From Platynereis dumerilii (taxonomy: Eukaryota; Annelida; Polychaeta; Phyllodocida; Nereididae): a DNA stretch of 64,000 nucleotides. The stretch is taken from the NCBI GenBank assembly GCA_026936325.1, contig JAPTHN010000012.1, positions 39,876,537-39,940,536 on the forward strand, written 5' to 3'. The notes below the pieces were generated by a model. The model saw nothing but the letters and a program-made list of their open reading frames with translations, ran no database searches and had not been told where the DNA came from. The translations under genes were made by a program, and so were the position numbers. Below, piece by piece: positions 20,830 through 31,964 of this stretch (the first letter of the stretch is position 1; the number at the start of each line of letters is the position of its first letter).

Positions 20830-22860
20830 ATCATATGTTTTTTTTTTGGGAAATGCTAAGAAAAGGGCCGGAATTCTGATGTCAAAACTCTTTTTGTGTT
20901 TCGTTGACCTGCATGTTTGAAATGTAGTATCAACAACTATTTCACTCACAAAAAATGTTTCACACTTTTGGCATCCATAGAAGATATATATTTGATGATT
21001 GGTCTTCTTTAATTTTTTTTCTCAAACTTTGTGGCAGACTTAAGACCTCTAAATTCAACAAAGTCACTGAAAAATGGGAGAAAAAGATTGTTTTTCGGCA
21101 ACTTAATGCTTTATTCTGATTAAACAAATAACATACACAGTATTAAAAGTTGATATCTACTTAGCCCTTTAATATACGCATGCATCTTTTGGCCACCACA
21201 ATCATTTTTCTATATATTTCCATTGCAGTGCAGTGACTTTCTTTAACTATTTAAAACCAACAAACGAAATTGTTGCTGCTGCACGACTCCATTTGTGTTT
21301 CTTTTGAACCACATATTTAAAATTCATCTCACTAGAAATGGATGAATATTTCACTCACCAAAAAAAAAGTCACACTATAGGAATCCAAAAATGATGTACT
21401 TGATGATAGATTTAATTTTCGATTTTTTTGAAAAACTTTATAGCAGACTTTAGACCTCTAAATACAAGAAAATCACTGAAAAATCGGCAAAAACGCTGTT
21501 TTTCGGCCACTTATTGCTTTATTATGATAAAACAAATCGTATAATCAGTACAAAAAGTTGATATCCTAACAGCCCTTTAATCGACGCATCTTTTGCCGCA
21601 AAAACCAGCTTTCTAAGTGCCTCCGTTGCCCTGCATTTCATTTTTTAGTAAAACGAAAAAACACAAGCTGTTTGTCAGCAAGTAGCTGCAGCAGCATTGA
21701 AATACTAACACTAATGGAACAAGCAAACTAGCACACAAATCGTAATAACCAGGAGAACCATGAAGAACGATGACCAAACCACTAGGAACCAAGACATGAA
21801 GTGCTGCTCCCCATCCAGGGTAGAGCTAACCCGGCGACCCGGGAGAATGCACACCAGAAGAAGAAGAAGAAGAAGGGTGCTTCCTCTCAGGTCCGTCCAA
21901 TCTTTCCCATGTTAAAGTTACCCCGAATGATAAAATGAGTTGCCTAATATTGATGATTTTAGGTGTACAATGATGTGATAGTTTGATTAAGAATATTTTC
22001 TAAAGTATTTTCTTTTGGTTGTCCTCATTAAAATGAATATTTAATTATTTCATTTACATTTATTGATAGCTCCTCCCTGGATCAGCTAGTTCACTGCAGA
22101 TGACGTCACAATGACCATTGTTAAAAATATATAGCTAAAAGTTAACTAATTCTAACAATGGTGATGACGTCACAAAGTTGAATGCACTGACAGCTGTCAA
22201 TTATTTCCGTGCGTACCCGAAATAAATCTAGGGGTCATTTAGGGCATGTTTTAAGGCATAAGACCTGGAAAAAATTCTCATAGAGGCAAGAAAATAAGCA
22301 TGCTATGCAGGGACACCATATTACATCAGATTATATCAAAATTAGAAAAACTTTTGGTCCAATCCTGACCTAACATTCAGAGTAACTTTAAACGAGCGTG
22401 CAATAACATGCGTGCAATATCGTAGAATATTGCACGGCTGTCGGCCAATGAGAAGCGAGTATTTCCACTAGACATATGATATTATCCCATATTACACACT
22501 TGCACTTGGCTGCTTAGGATATGAGTGAAGCTAGTGATTAAAACTGATTGATGTCCAACCTAGTCCAGGGGAAATGAAAGAATGCAAATTGCTATTAAGT
22601 GTGAAAACTAATTCTCTTTTCTTTATGTTCCAAAATTTTGGAAGCATCTGAAGAATACAAGCCAAACAGTGGAAAGTGAGCTGCAACTTGAGCGGCAAGA
22701 ATTTATTCCATAGGCAACTAACAGATACTTACAGGCAACCGACAATGGTCCGACATAATCATGCATGATTGGATATCTAGTTTATCTACTCAACCTGTGA
22801 TTACTTTAACGCTGTAAATTAATCTGGATTTCGCAATGACTAGCTAACTGGTTTAAAAAA
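20830..22860. other. AT-rich repeat DNA upstream of the second zinc-finger gene
   Basis: Two diverged tandem segments share the phrases 'acctctaaat' and 'gttgatatc' near 21,047-21,175 and 21,450-21,585. A (GAA)n run sits at about 21,858. Two TGACGTCA elements (CREB/ATF consensus) are at about 22,101 and 22,164, roughly 700-760 bp before the ATG at 22,866. Whether any of this regulates the gene is unknown; no TATA box was assigned. Confidence 0.35.
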
Positions 22861-22865
22861 GCAAT

Positions 22866-24626
22866 ATGGCGGACAATCAAAAATTACAGACAATTCACAA
22901 TATGGATTCTGCTGAAACAACCGTATACCATGGATCACTTAATTTATCTCATAGAAGAGATGGATTAGATGGAGATTCTGAAGTTTCAGAAGTGATCAAT
23001 GAGAGTATGTATTCGAGTGATTTACTAAATGACTTGATGATTGACTCAGATGATGGATTAAATAAGGATTACGAAGGATCCAATGCAAATGATGGCAACA
23101 AATATTCAAGTGATTTATTAAATGACTTGATGATCGATTCTTACAACGATGAAGAGCCATCTACCAGTTGTACCAATCATTTGAAAGAGTGCATGAACAG
23201 TTGTGACACCTTACAGCAGCCTGCTTTTGATCATCTTCACAAAACTGATGCCAAGTCTGATGATTCCAGCGATATTACCAAGTGCGTCAAGACAATCACA
23301 GAAGCGGTTGAAACGACTGGGACAATTTGGTCTGAAGATGAGACTGTCACACCATATGATGAGAGTGGGCAGTCAGTGAAGCTAGGGGGTGATTCAAATG
23401 CTGACCTGGCAGGCAGCAGTGCTACAAAGGATTTGGAGAGTGACAATGTTGTTAGTTATGAAGATATCGCAGTCAAATTGGAGACTGACAGTACTGCCGA
23501 AATGGATAATGATGTGGAATTGGAACCAGAGAAATTTGACAAAACATTATCTCGTCAGGAGAGTTCGGATTTGCTCGACAACAACAGTCCAAAGGCATCT
23601 TCCAGTAAGCAACTGAAGTCAGCTGAGAAAAGCAAATCTCTAGGATGTTCCGTTTGTGGAAAGGTATTCAGCGCCAAATCATCACTTAGAAGGCACATTA
23701 AAACACATGAGAAGAAACACACATGTTCAGATTGTAGCCAAGTGTTCAGTTTGGAAGACGCTCTATATGAACACATGAAAACTGAGCATAAAGACAAAAT
23801 GCACGGATGTTCCATTTGTGGTAAATTTTTCATTTCCAAGAAAGAGCTTCGCTCTCATCAAAACAGACATGGAAAATATCAATGTTCAAATTGTGATCAA
23901 AGATTTCTTAAAAAAGAACGTCTCGAAGCTCACGAGGACACACATTCGGGAAAGTCTGCTTATGAGTGTCCAATTTGTAAGAAACCTCAAAGAGATAAAC
24001 ACGTTCTTGCTATACATATGAGGGTTCATGACAAATCTTATCCATTCGGTTGCGAAGTCTGTGGTAAAAGATTTAACCACGAACCAAACTTGGCATTGCA
24101 TCTTAAACGACACACCGGAGAAAGACCATATGGATGTTCAGAATGTCCAAAGAGATTCGCAGCAAAACCGGATCGGGATATCCACCAGCGAATCCACAGT
24201 GGAGAGAAGCCGTACAGATGTTCGATATGCAGTGGTATGTTCAGCCGAAAGGCTTGTTTGACACGACATTTGAAGACTCACTCGGATATCAAGCCATACG
24301 CCTGTAATATTTGTGACAAAAGATTCGGACGGAAAAATCACTGTAATGATCACATGAAAAGACACAAAGGCGTAACATCTCATGCTTGTGACATTTGTGC
24401 TAAACAATTTTCTGCTGTCACAGACCTGAATAAGCATAAGTTAGAACACACTGGAGTTAAGCTACACACATGTGAAATTTGTAATAAATCTTTCACTCAA
24501 ACAGGTCATTACAATGAGCATATGAAAAGACACAATTCTCCTCCACCCCACAAGTGTGAATTTTGTGAGAGAGCATTTTTCAGGCCCTTCGAACTTAGAA
24601 AGCATATCGCATTGCTTCATAAATAA
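22866..24626 (+). CDS. C2H2 zinc-finger protein, 586 aa, intact
   Basis: An intronless ORF for a probable nuclear DNA-binding protein, paralogous to the gene at 3,787-5,595. The N-terminal 260 residues are acidic, with no KRAB, BTB or SCAN. They contain a repeated motif, YSSDLLNDLMIDS at 49-61 and 80-92, which also occurs once in diverged form (SDLLTDL) in the paralogue. Twelve C2H2 units run from Cys261 to the end; the fifth (CPICKKPQRDK) lacks the usual aromatic residue. Fingers 6-8 have the best HTGERPYG and HSGEKPYR linkers. Fingers 7 and 8 are almost identical to fingers 11 and 12 of the paralogue. The start lies in AATATGGCGGAC and is the first ATG in frame. The TAA stop overlaps an AATAAA and is followed at once by sequence from a different paralogue, so the native 3' UTR seems to be missing. 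Confidence 0.9.
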   Translation: MADNQKLQTIHNMDSAETTVYHGSLNLSHRRDGLDGDSEVSEVINESMYSSDLLNDLMIDSDDGLNKDYEGSNANDGNKYSSDLLNDLMIDSYNDEEPSTSCTNHLKECMNSCDTLQQPAFDHLHKTDAKSDDSSDITKCVKTITEAVETTGTIWSEDETVTPYDESGQSVKLGGDSNADLAGSSATKDLESDNVVSYEDIAVKLETDSTAEMDNDVELEPEKFDKTLSRQESSDLLDNNSPKASSSKQLKSAEKSKSLGCSVCGKVFSAKSSLRRHIKTHEKKHTCSDCSQVFSLEDALYEHMKTEHKDKMHGCSICGKFFISKKELRSHQNRHGKYQCSNCDQRFLKKERLEAHEDTHSGKSAYECPICKKPQRDKHVLAIHMRVHDKSYPFGCEVCGKRFNHEPNLALHLKRHTGERPYGCSECPKRFAAKPDRDIHQRIHSGEKPYRCSICSGMFSRKACLTRHLKTHSDIKPYACNICDKRFGRKNHCNDHMKRHKGVTSHACDICAKQFSAVTDLNKHKLEHTGVKLHTCEICNKSFTQTGHYNEHMKRHNSPPPHKCEFCERAFFRPFELRKHIALLHK

Positions 24627-24630
24627 AGCC

Positions 24631-25089
24631 ATACGCCTGTACTTTTTGTGACAAAACTTTTCTACGCAAAAGTAAATGCGAGGAACACATAAGAAGGCGC
24701 ACAGCTGATTAGCCTCATGGGTGTGAAACCTGCAACCAACAATTTTATACTGTCGATGAGCATAAGGCCACACATAATTGATCTTTAGCTTCTCGGATCC
24801 TCTCAAGGCACTTTTTCTAGGGTCGGTCAGAAGTACAAAAAAAAAAGTTAAAACAATTTTTTTGATAATGTCCAAAAAAAATTTATTATTTTTTTTCTAT
24901 TTTTTTTTCCATCGGCAGGATATCTATTGTGTCGGCGGGTCGGCGAAGCTAAGAATCAATTATGTGCGGCCTAAGGAGCACAAGCGCATACACCTTGGAA
25001 TACGGCCTTACACTTGCGCAATCTGTTAACAAATCTTTTCTTAGAAAAAGTCACTACAATGAGCACACAAGAAGGCAACATAGGGGAGA
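24631..25089 (+). pseudogene. Tail of another zinc-finger paralogue, split by a MITE
   Basis: Starting four bases after the stop codon of the intact gene, the sequence encodes KPYACTFCDKTF, then CETCNQQFYTVDEHK, then (after the MITE) EHKRIHLGIRPYTCAIC and KSFLRKSHYNEH. These match the last four fingers of the gene at 3,787 more closely than those of its upstream neighbour. It has an in-frame TAG after RRRTAD and a one-base insertion after CAIC. Its finger equivalent to finger 14 keeps two histidines, unlike the intact gene at 3,787, so it preserves an older form of that finger. Confidence 0.8.
24766..24971. mobile_element. 206-bp Harbinger-type MITE
   Basis: The inverted ends GGCCACACATAATTGATCTT and AATCAATTATGTGCGGCC pair over about 27 bp with few mismatches. 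The 3-bp direct repeat TAA lies on both sides (24,763-24,765 and 24,972-24,974). A TAA/TTA duplication is the mark of PIF/Harbinger elements. Excision in silico restores a continuous finger reading frame across the junction, which confirms the borders. The core is A/T-rich and non-coding. Confidence 0.85.
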
Positions 25090-25525
25090 CCGGGGCAGTT
25101 GTCACAGGGGCAGGTTGTCACACTTTTTATTGCACTAGACTATGGGGTCACACAGCTCAACCAATCATTGTTTACTGCTTTTATAACCCACTGGAGTCTT
25201 TTTGAAAAATCTTGACCTCTGGAAGGATGTCTGGTAGGCACACGGTCTGTTAAAAAATTTGTGTCACAAAAAGTAATTTTTTATCTTCGACTTGCATGCA
25301 ATGCTAGTCTTCATCAAATAGTTGTTGAAAAAGGTAAAGTTAATAAACATACCATGTAGATATTTCTTTAAATCATGATAACAATAAATAGTGACAATTT
25401 TGATAACAATGGCTTTGATCGCCCGTTTTTGGAATTTTCATCAATCGGGGCAGGTTGTCACAAAAAGGCGGGGCAGGCTGTCACACTTTTTGGAGCTGGT
25501 TGTTACCTATTAGGCCCTCAACACC
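25090..25525. repeat. Repeat with GGGGCAGGTTGTCACA motifs
   Basis: The phrase GGGGCAG(G)TTGTCACA occurs at about 25,093 and 25,106, and again at about 25,446 and 25,471. It interrupts the end of the zinc-finger relic. The family is not recognised, and a matching inverted end was not found. Confidence 0.5.
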
Positions 25526-25792
25526 ATGGAGTCCTATTTTCATCAGGGCATAAGCTGCTCTCCTTGCGCTCTTAATATGGTTGTTAACATCTGGATTGCT
25601 CTTGCTTTGTGACCATTCCAGTCTTAAATGAGTGAAGTTCACGCTAAGACCCAGATCAGCTTCGCCGAGTTTCCAGGATGGGATGTTGGAGTTCCTCCAC
25701 CAGCCACACTGAGTTGAAACTGTGATGCTCAGTTTGGTGGATTCGCATTGATTAGAAGCTGGGGAATCTGACCCAGTTTGAAATGACGTCAC
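25481..25792 (-). mobile_element. LINE reverse transcriptase fragment
   Basis: The minus strand encodes LRLEWSQSKSNPDVNNHIKS followed by ARRAAYALM and GLHGVEGL, a conserved block in the region after the RT active site of a LINE group different from the L2-like family. Only about 70 residues are recognisable and no catalytic motif is present. Confidence 0.65.
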
Positions 25793-26369
25793 AGCTTGTA
25801 GTTAATTTACATATATTGCAATGCTAGAATAAAGTCATCTCTGACATCACAGTTCAACAGCATAGAAAAAAAACTTGAGATTCCACGTAAGTATGACAAG
25901 GACTGTAATGCAATTCTAGCTACATTGTATTACATGTTAACTAGTCTGCTCTCATATTGACACAATAATTGAGTTTTTTTTGCGATATTTACAATGTGAC
26001 AACTTCATAAGTTCTTCAGACGCTATGTCTGGGTTTTTTGTCAGTAGCGTATCCAGGCCTTTGGAAGGGGGGAGAGAAAATTTATATTGACTTGTCTTGA
26101 AGCCTGTTGTGACTTTATTAGGCATAAGGGCAATCAAAGTATTGAATTACAGGAATATTAAAACAATAGATTAATGCAAGGCTGTGTTGCCTTATTTAAT
26201 TTTTTTTAAAGTATTTTTATGCAAATTGCATTGACTTCAAAATGTATAGCATTGAGAAAGTTGAGTGAAATGATTATGATTTTCATGTGCTTCTGTTTCA
26301 GGGTGAATGGATACAGATGCTGACCGTGGAGTTTTGCTTGCAGGGCTTTCTGAACTTCTGATCTCCAAG
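25793..26369. other. Intergenic, nothing recognised
   Basis: No gene or clear repeat seen. Confidence 0.35.
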
Positions 26370-26475
26370 GGGGAACACTTGGACGGATGTTTCAATCATC
26401 CTTTGCCTCTTGTCCTAATTAGCCTATCAAGTGCAAAATTACAGGACGTGAAGCCTTAATCATCCAACAATTCGT
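26370..26475 (+). mobile_element. SINE body fragment, second family
   Basis: It shares the body 'tgtttcaatcatcctttgc', 'cctaattagcctatcaagtg' and the 'acaggacgtgaagcc' block with the copies at 13,325 and 48,492. The tRNA-like head is decayed beyond recognition. Confidence 0.65.
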
Positions 26476-27222
26476 GATCAATCCAAGTGTGAACACTAAA
26501 AACAGAATTTTCTTTGTTCATAGCAATTTTTAATTCACAACCTTCCACCCATCCAGCCTTCAATAAACTCAAATCTTTGCACTGGATGGGGGTGTTTGTG
26601 AACATACTCTGTTAATTAAATGTTACTATGAATGCGTGCTTTGCCTTATATAACATGCAATAAAGATTGAGTCTTATAGGCATATAAGTCTGTCTAGAAT
26701 GTGGATGTCACAATAAATGTTTTTACAAATGGCATTTATCTACAGATAGGCCTACAAAATATATGTCCAATTATGCGAAGTATGCATGCCTTTTTGGTGG
26801 TATATATGGTGGAGATTTGGGAATGTTGCTTGAAAGGTAGGCCTTTTTTTATTTTAATGCCAGAAAAAGTTTGTATGTGCTACTCCCTTTGTAAGGTTGA
26901 GCTTCAGTATGTACACACTAAAAATTAGATATTTTTAAATTGCCTGATAGGCCTAGCTATGTCTGGATAATTGAAATATACCAGAAATGGGCTTAGGCCT
27001 ACAAGTTTCGTGCTGCAATGAAAAGTGAGAAGTGTTAATTTATAAAGGCCATAAATTTAATCTTGGATAATTTTTTTTTGTTAACAAATTCTTTCATGCA
27101 AAATGTTTGCAAATGCAATTTGTGCATTATCCGTAGACTTCTCATAGGCCTGTCAGGTTGTGTTACTTGTGTAATATAATTTATCCCCTTTCAAGTGCAT
27201 TATCAGCCACCACAGAGTGTGA

Positions 27223-27262
27223 ACTGTGGTGTGTGATCTGCCTGCTCAGATCACACACCTTA
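27223..27262. repeat. 13-bp stem hairpin
   Basis: GGTGTGTGATCTG and CAGATCACACACC form a perfect stem around CCTGCT. The context suggests part of a decayed DNA element. Confidence 0.7.
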
Positions 27263-28259
27263 GTTACAATAGCAACACAGTACAACACAGCACCTTGCTG
27301 CCTGCTGAGCAGTGAAAACTGTGCATAATTTTCAAACAACATCACTATGATTGAAGGATAATTGTTCAGGAAATGACCATCTTAACACCTTTAAACTTTC
27401 AGGGTCCTTTAACAGTGTATATAGTCCTAAAATGGCATGGTTGTCTGGCATACTAATGAAAAGTAATAAAGGTATTAGTAAAGAAAAGTCAGAAAAAGTA
27501 TTTGAAAATTAAGAAAAAGTCATCAAAATTGACCAGAAAATTGTTGTTTCTGTTGTGTCTAAAAAGTGATTGCTTCGTACCAGTAGAACACACAACCTTA
27601 AAATTTAGCATGAGTGTTACCAGGTAATTGTAAGAGATTGTGTGAAAAGTACAATATTATACATGGAAAAGTTTTTTTGTACCGGCGATGTGAGAAACAA
27701 ATGGGAATGAACTTTTAAAGTTAAAAAATGCAACTTAAAGGCAAAAAAGGTTGTTGTGGTTTAAATTTTTTGTGCTAACAGTATTTCACCTATGACCATC
27801 AAACTTACTGCGCCTCCAGGAAACAACCTAAGAAAACACATCTGAAAGTTTCATTTTTATATAATTCACACATTTTGAATGATGCCTTTACAAAGTTGTG
27901 AGTGTGAAAAATCTAGAAAAAGCGCAAAAATTATAGTTCCTTGTTCACTAAAAAAATTCTCTTTCTCTCACATATTAATATAGCACCTCAATATTTTGCG
28001 TTCTGCAAGAGAAATATATTTTGAAAAATATGTGAAGGTTTCATATTAATATCATAATTTTCTGATGGGCTACACCTCCATGAAGTCCAGAAAAGCAAAT
28101 CCCATAAAAACAAACTTTGGCGCGGCAAATTGGCCTCACTATCGGCCAATTTAGCTTAGATTAAGTTAAAATCAACATTTTATCATGCTGTAACATATAG
28201 AAATTGATTCCAGTGCTTCTCTTTGCTGACATTGTTAAGGGTGTGGCTGGGGGATAAAA

Positions 28260-28368
28260 GGGAAACCCAACTCGTCAGTGATCTGTTTGGTCAGATCAGA
28301 CTCGGAGGGCGCTACGCGCCCACCTCGTCTGATCTGACCAAACAGATCACTGACTCGTAGGGTTTCCC
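28260..28368. repeat. About 50-bp stem hairpin
   Basis: The outer arms GGGAAACCC and GGGTTTCCC enclose inner arms with CAGTGATCTGTTTGGTCAGA and their complements. The small loop is GGGCGCTACGCGCCC. Arms are nearly perfect. Like the 20,690 hairpin, it has a GGGCGC-GCCC loop and lies near a GCCAAT(C)AG block (28,537). Confidence 0.85.
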
Positions 28369-31300
28369 TATATTGCTTGCTATGTGCCTGTGTGTGATGG
28401 TCATGTCACAGATTTTGTATTTGGGTCCCCTTGTTGATTCAAGGGCAGCTACGCCCCTCCATCCCCCATGCAGCTACCCTGCCCGCACGGCCACCTTCAG
28501 CCACTATTTCAGATTTTGACCTAGTAGGCTCTCTCAGCCAATCAGCTAGCGGAATGAGAAAACCTTAAGGGTATAATTTATGTGACCTTTTCACATGAAA
28601 TACAAGAAATCTTTATGAGGAGGTCATTGTGATGGTATGCCTATAGAATGATTAACTCCATTTTGAGTATTAGACAGAGATTATGCGATAAAATCTCCTT
28701 AAAAAATAGTTATCACCATTTTCCTAAACGTTTTATAACCATGGGAAAGCCATTTGGTATTAATGGAATCCACTGGCCAGCAGCTCATGAATATGTAATT
28801 TTTTACCCAAAATAGTGACTTTTGCAGGCTGTGTGGGCAGGGGTTGTCTTGGCTGGGTGCGCCCCTAAATTAGAAGGGTTTTCTGGTTCTAAAAATAGCA
28901 TAGTGATGCCGTCCAATCAGAGAGGTTGTCTCTCAACAGTTTTGGTTCTTACATATTGGGCCAAGACAAGCAATGCGGCCGACCCTACCAGTGTCTACTT
29001 TCAATAGCGCCGTGAATCCAGCGAGGATGCAGACCAAACCTTACTTTACACCGTTACTCATAAATATGGAATACTTCAACATTCTCCATTGAAATTGACA
29101 ACTTTTGCAGCTTCTGCTGGAGCACAAGATAATCTAATTCAATTGTAACTACATCCAATGACCGCTAAAGGGAAGAACATGTTGCTGTTTAAAACGCATG
29201 CTGCAGTGTCAACCCCAGGTAAAGTTACAGCAGCACGAAATATGGAAATTCAGGGGTTTTTTAAGGGTGAGGTACCTTCAACCAATAATTAAAAATTCTT
29301 GCAAAAAATTTAGTTGAGGCTTTTAAAGAGCGATTAGAGAAGATGGCTTGGCCTTTACAATGGACCTTGCAAAGTACATGTTTTCCCCTCGGTTGAAATG
29401 ACCATGCACACTGGCTCTTTTGATGAATATGTCTTGCCCATGAAAAACATTGAAAAATCATTTATTTTCTAACGTATAGCAGAAATTAAAAATATGGTGT
29501 TCGTGTACATTTTTTAATTTCAGTACCTTAAAATTTTTGAATATCGCGCTGGAATGTGCGTTTCATTTAGTGTTTGAAATAGCCCTAATGGAGTTTTTCA
29601 GGATAAGGGAACTAAGCTGGCTACTAAGACATGAAAAACCCACTTATGAGTTACTTAGGTACTAAAACTAGTAGACATGGCCCCTTAAATGGGTCCTTAC
29701 AGCAGATTTGGCTACTTATGACAACTGTAAGGCACGCAACAATCCACTAAGAGCCATACACAGGTACTTATTACTCTGCACACAGAGTTCATATTTACGT
29801 CATGCATTATAAGAGACAGCAGTGGTGAGCTGCCACCGGCAGTGAACTCTGCAAGAATTCAGATTGAGCAAGTGCTTGCTATGAGAATAGCAAGCTTTCT
29901 CAGCTGGTAGTTAAAACAGATACTTAATGTGTCGGCAACATTAGTGTTAAAAGTACACACTGATTTACTCAAAGCTGTCTGTATAACATTGTTTGTTTGA
30001 TTATAAGCTATATGTACAGAAGTGAGAATGCCTAAGGTGAAAATCCTTTGTTTGACAAACTAAGTAGATTTCATATCGCGTCAGTTCATCAAGCCCATAC
30101 TGAGGAAAACACAGCAGTTAACTGACTTACATTGTCTTAACATCACACATAATCTTGAAAAAACTGACAAATCAAGAAGCACAGCATCAAACCCAGGACT
30201 GTAGTGTTCTGTTGCTGGAACAATGTGGTGGAGGATGTGCCATAAATTTTTCTGAAAGAAAATACCTAGATGTACATGCCAAAGTCTCACATAATATTAT
30301 GTGCAATCAAACTGCCTATTGGAAGGGTGTTGGGTGAGGGGGGGGGGTCCAGGCTAAAACAGATTTTACTTGATTTTCAGTGCATCTACATCAATTAACT
30401 TTGGTTGGAATTGAATAAAATTATCAGTGAAATAGATGATCTGCCCAAACCGAAAAAAATAAAAAGGTACTGTAAACTCCGCATGCATTCCAGAATTTAT
30501 TCAAATTCTCACTATGAGAGATTAGGGTAGTTGTAATTTTTATCAACCATTGTTGATTTGAAATATAGTCGGGCAGATGATTCCCGAATTTGATACATGA
30601 AGCTAGTGTTGGAGGTTTCGAGACCTGCCTCCATTGATGGCCATATTCTTATGGCCTGGGTCTTGGCTCAGTCTCAGGTGCACCTGACAAAAATGTCATT
30701 TTCAATGGTGAAAATTCTAGTCCCAAAATTTTTAGATAAAATTTGACATTCAATTGACCAGTGCAATATAAGCAACATGAACGTTTTGCTTCCCTATATA
30801 AATCATAATTTAACATATTTATTAAAAATGTTGTCAAAATTAATCTACAAATTTGAGTAACACTTACGCTGTACTTTGGGTGACATTGTCCCCAAACCAA
30901 TTTTGGAATGAGTTGCGGCATGGAATAATGCGTTTAGATAAGCAATAAAATAAATTGTGTCAATGAAACATACTATGAAAAACCAGCCATATGCTGCAAA
31001 TATTATATGAATGATTGAAATTTGAGAAAAAAGTTGTTAATACCAGGTTTTATTTTTAAAAAATGCGTCACAAAGTATGGTTTTTTTAGCAAATTGGCCC
31101 AAGGCAAAAAATGGCACAACCCACCAGAGTCTCCCCTACTTTTTTCAAAGTACAATTTAGATAATACACAACTGCACATGTACCAGGCCCCACTGACAAA
31201 TGTCAGAAATGTCCATTCCACAATATTTATGTCAATATGCATGGTTGAAGAAAGAAGATCCAGACACCAAATGTATTGTGTTAACTGAAGGCCTCGGTTA

Positions 31301-31964
31301 ATTTAACAATGCACATTTTATGGCTTTACATGGATAAATTAAGTTTGATTTTTTATGTATTTTAAAAGTTTTGCCCGAGATCTTAATGCTCATATCTGCT
31401 GTAATGCAAGTTAACCTTGTCATATTGCTTTGCGGGTTTGCTCAAACACAGTCCATGTTTGCACACAATCTGGTCTTTGTTTATTTCACACATTAGGATA
31501 TTGATAATTAATCTCATTATTATGACAAACAGAAACTTCGCAATAAAATTATATAAAACTGAGAAAAACAGTTCAGTAATCCCTTCTGAGGAACCTCCAC
31601 CAAGCCTCAGTTCTTAGTAGCCACCTCAAATTAGTTCCCTTATCCTGAAAAACATCAATAGCCCTTTTTCGTAATTGTATGATCCCTAATTGATCATTTC
31701 CCCAAAGTATGGAACCATGATTCAAATGAGGTACAACTAAAGCATTATATACATTTAATAAAACATAATTTGAGATGAAATGTTTCAACCTGTTTAGAAT
31801 TCGAATTACATTTGATTTTTTTTAGGTATAACATCAATGCGAGCCTTCCATTTTAGGTTTTCAGTCAGCACTATACTAAGAAAGATGAATTCTTTTCCAT
31901 AATTTAAAGGGCAATTGTAATTTCTAATTTTGGATATTGAACATCTTTTTTGGCATGTAAAATA

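Larger units (their letters stand above)
26480..31570. other. Gene-poor stretch with hairpins
   Basis: No coding signal recognised over 5 kb. Two hairpins are listed separately. A short match near 29,275-29,310 resembles the sequence flanking the 13,325 SINE. G-runs are at 30,340. Confidence 0.4.

Noticed and set aside
22101-22171. Two TGACGTCA sites as the promoter of the second zinc-finger gene
   Set aside because: They lie over 700 bp upstream in repeat-like DNA and TGACGTCA also occurs at about 25,784; the link to the gene is not supported.
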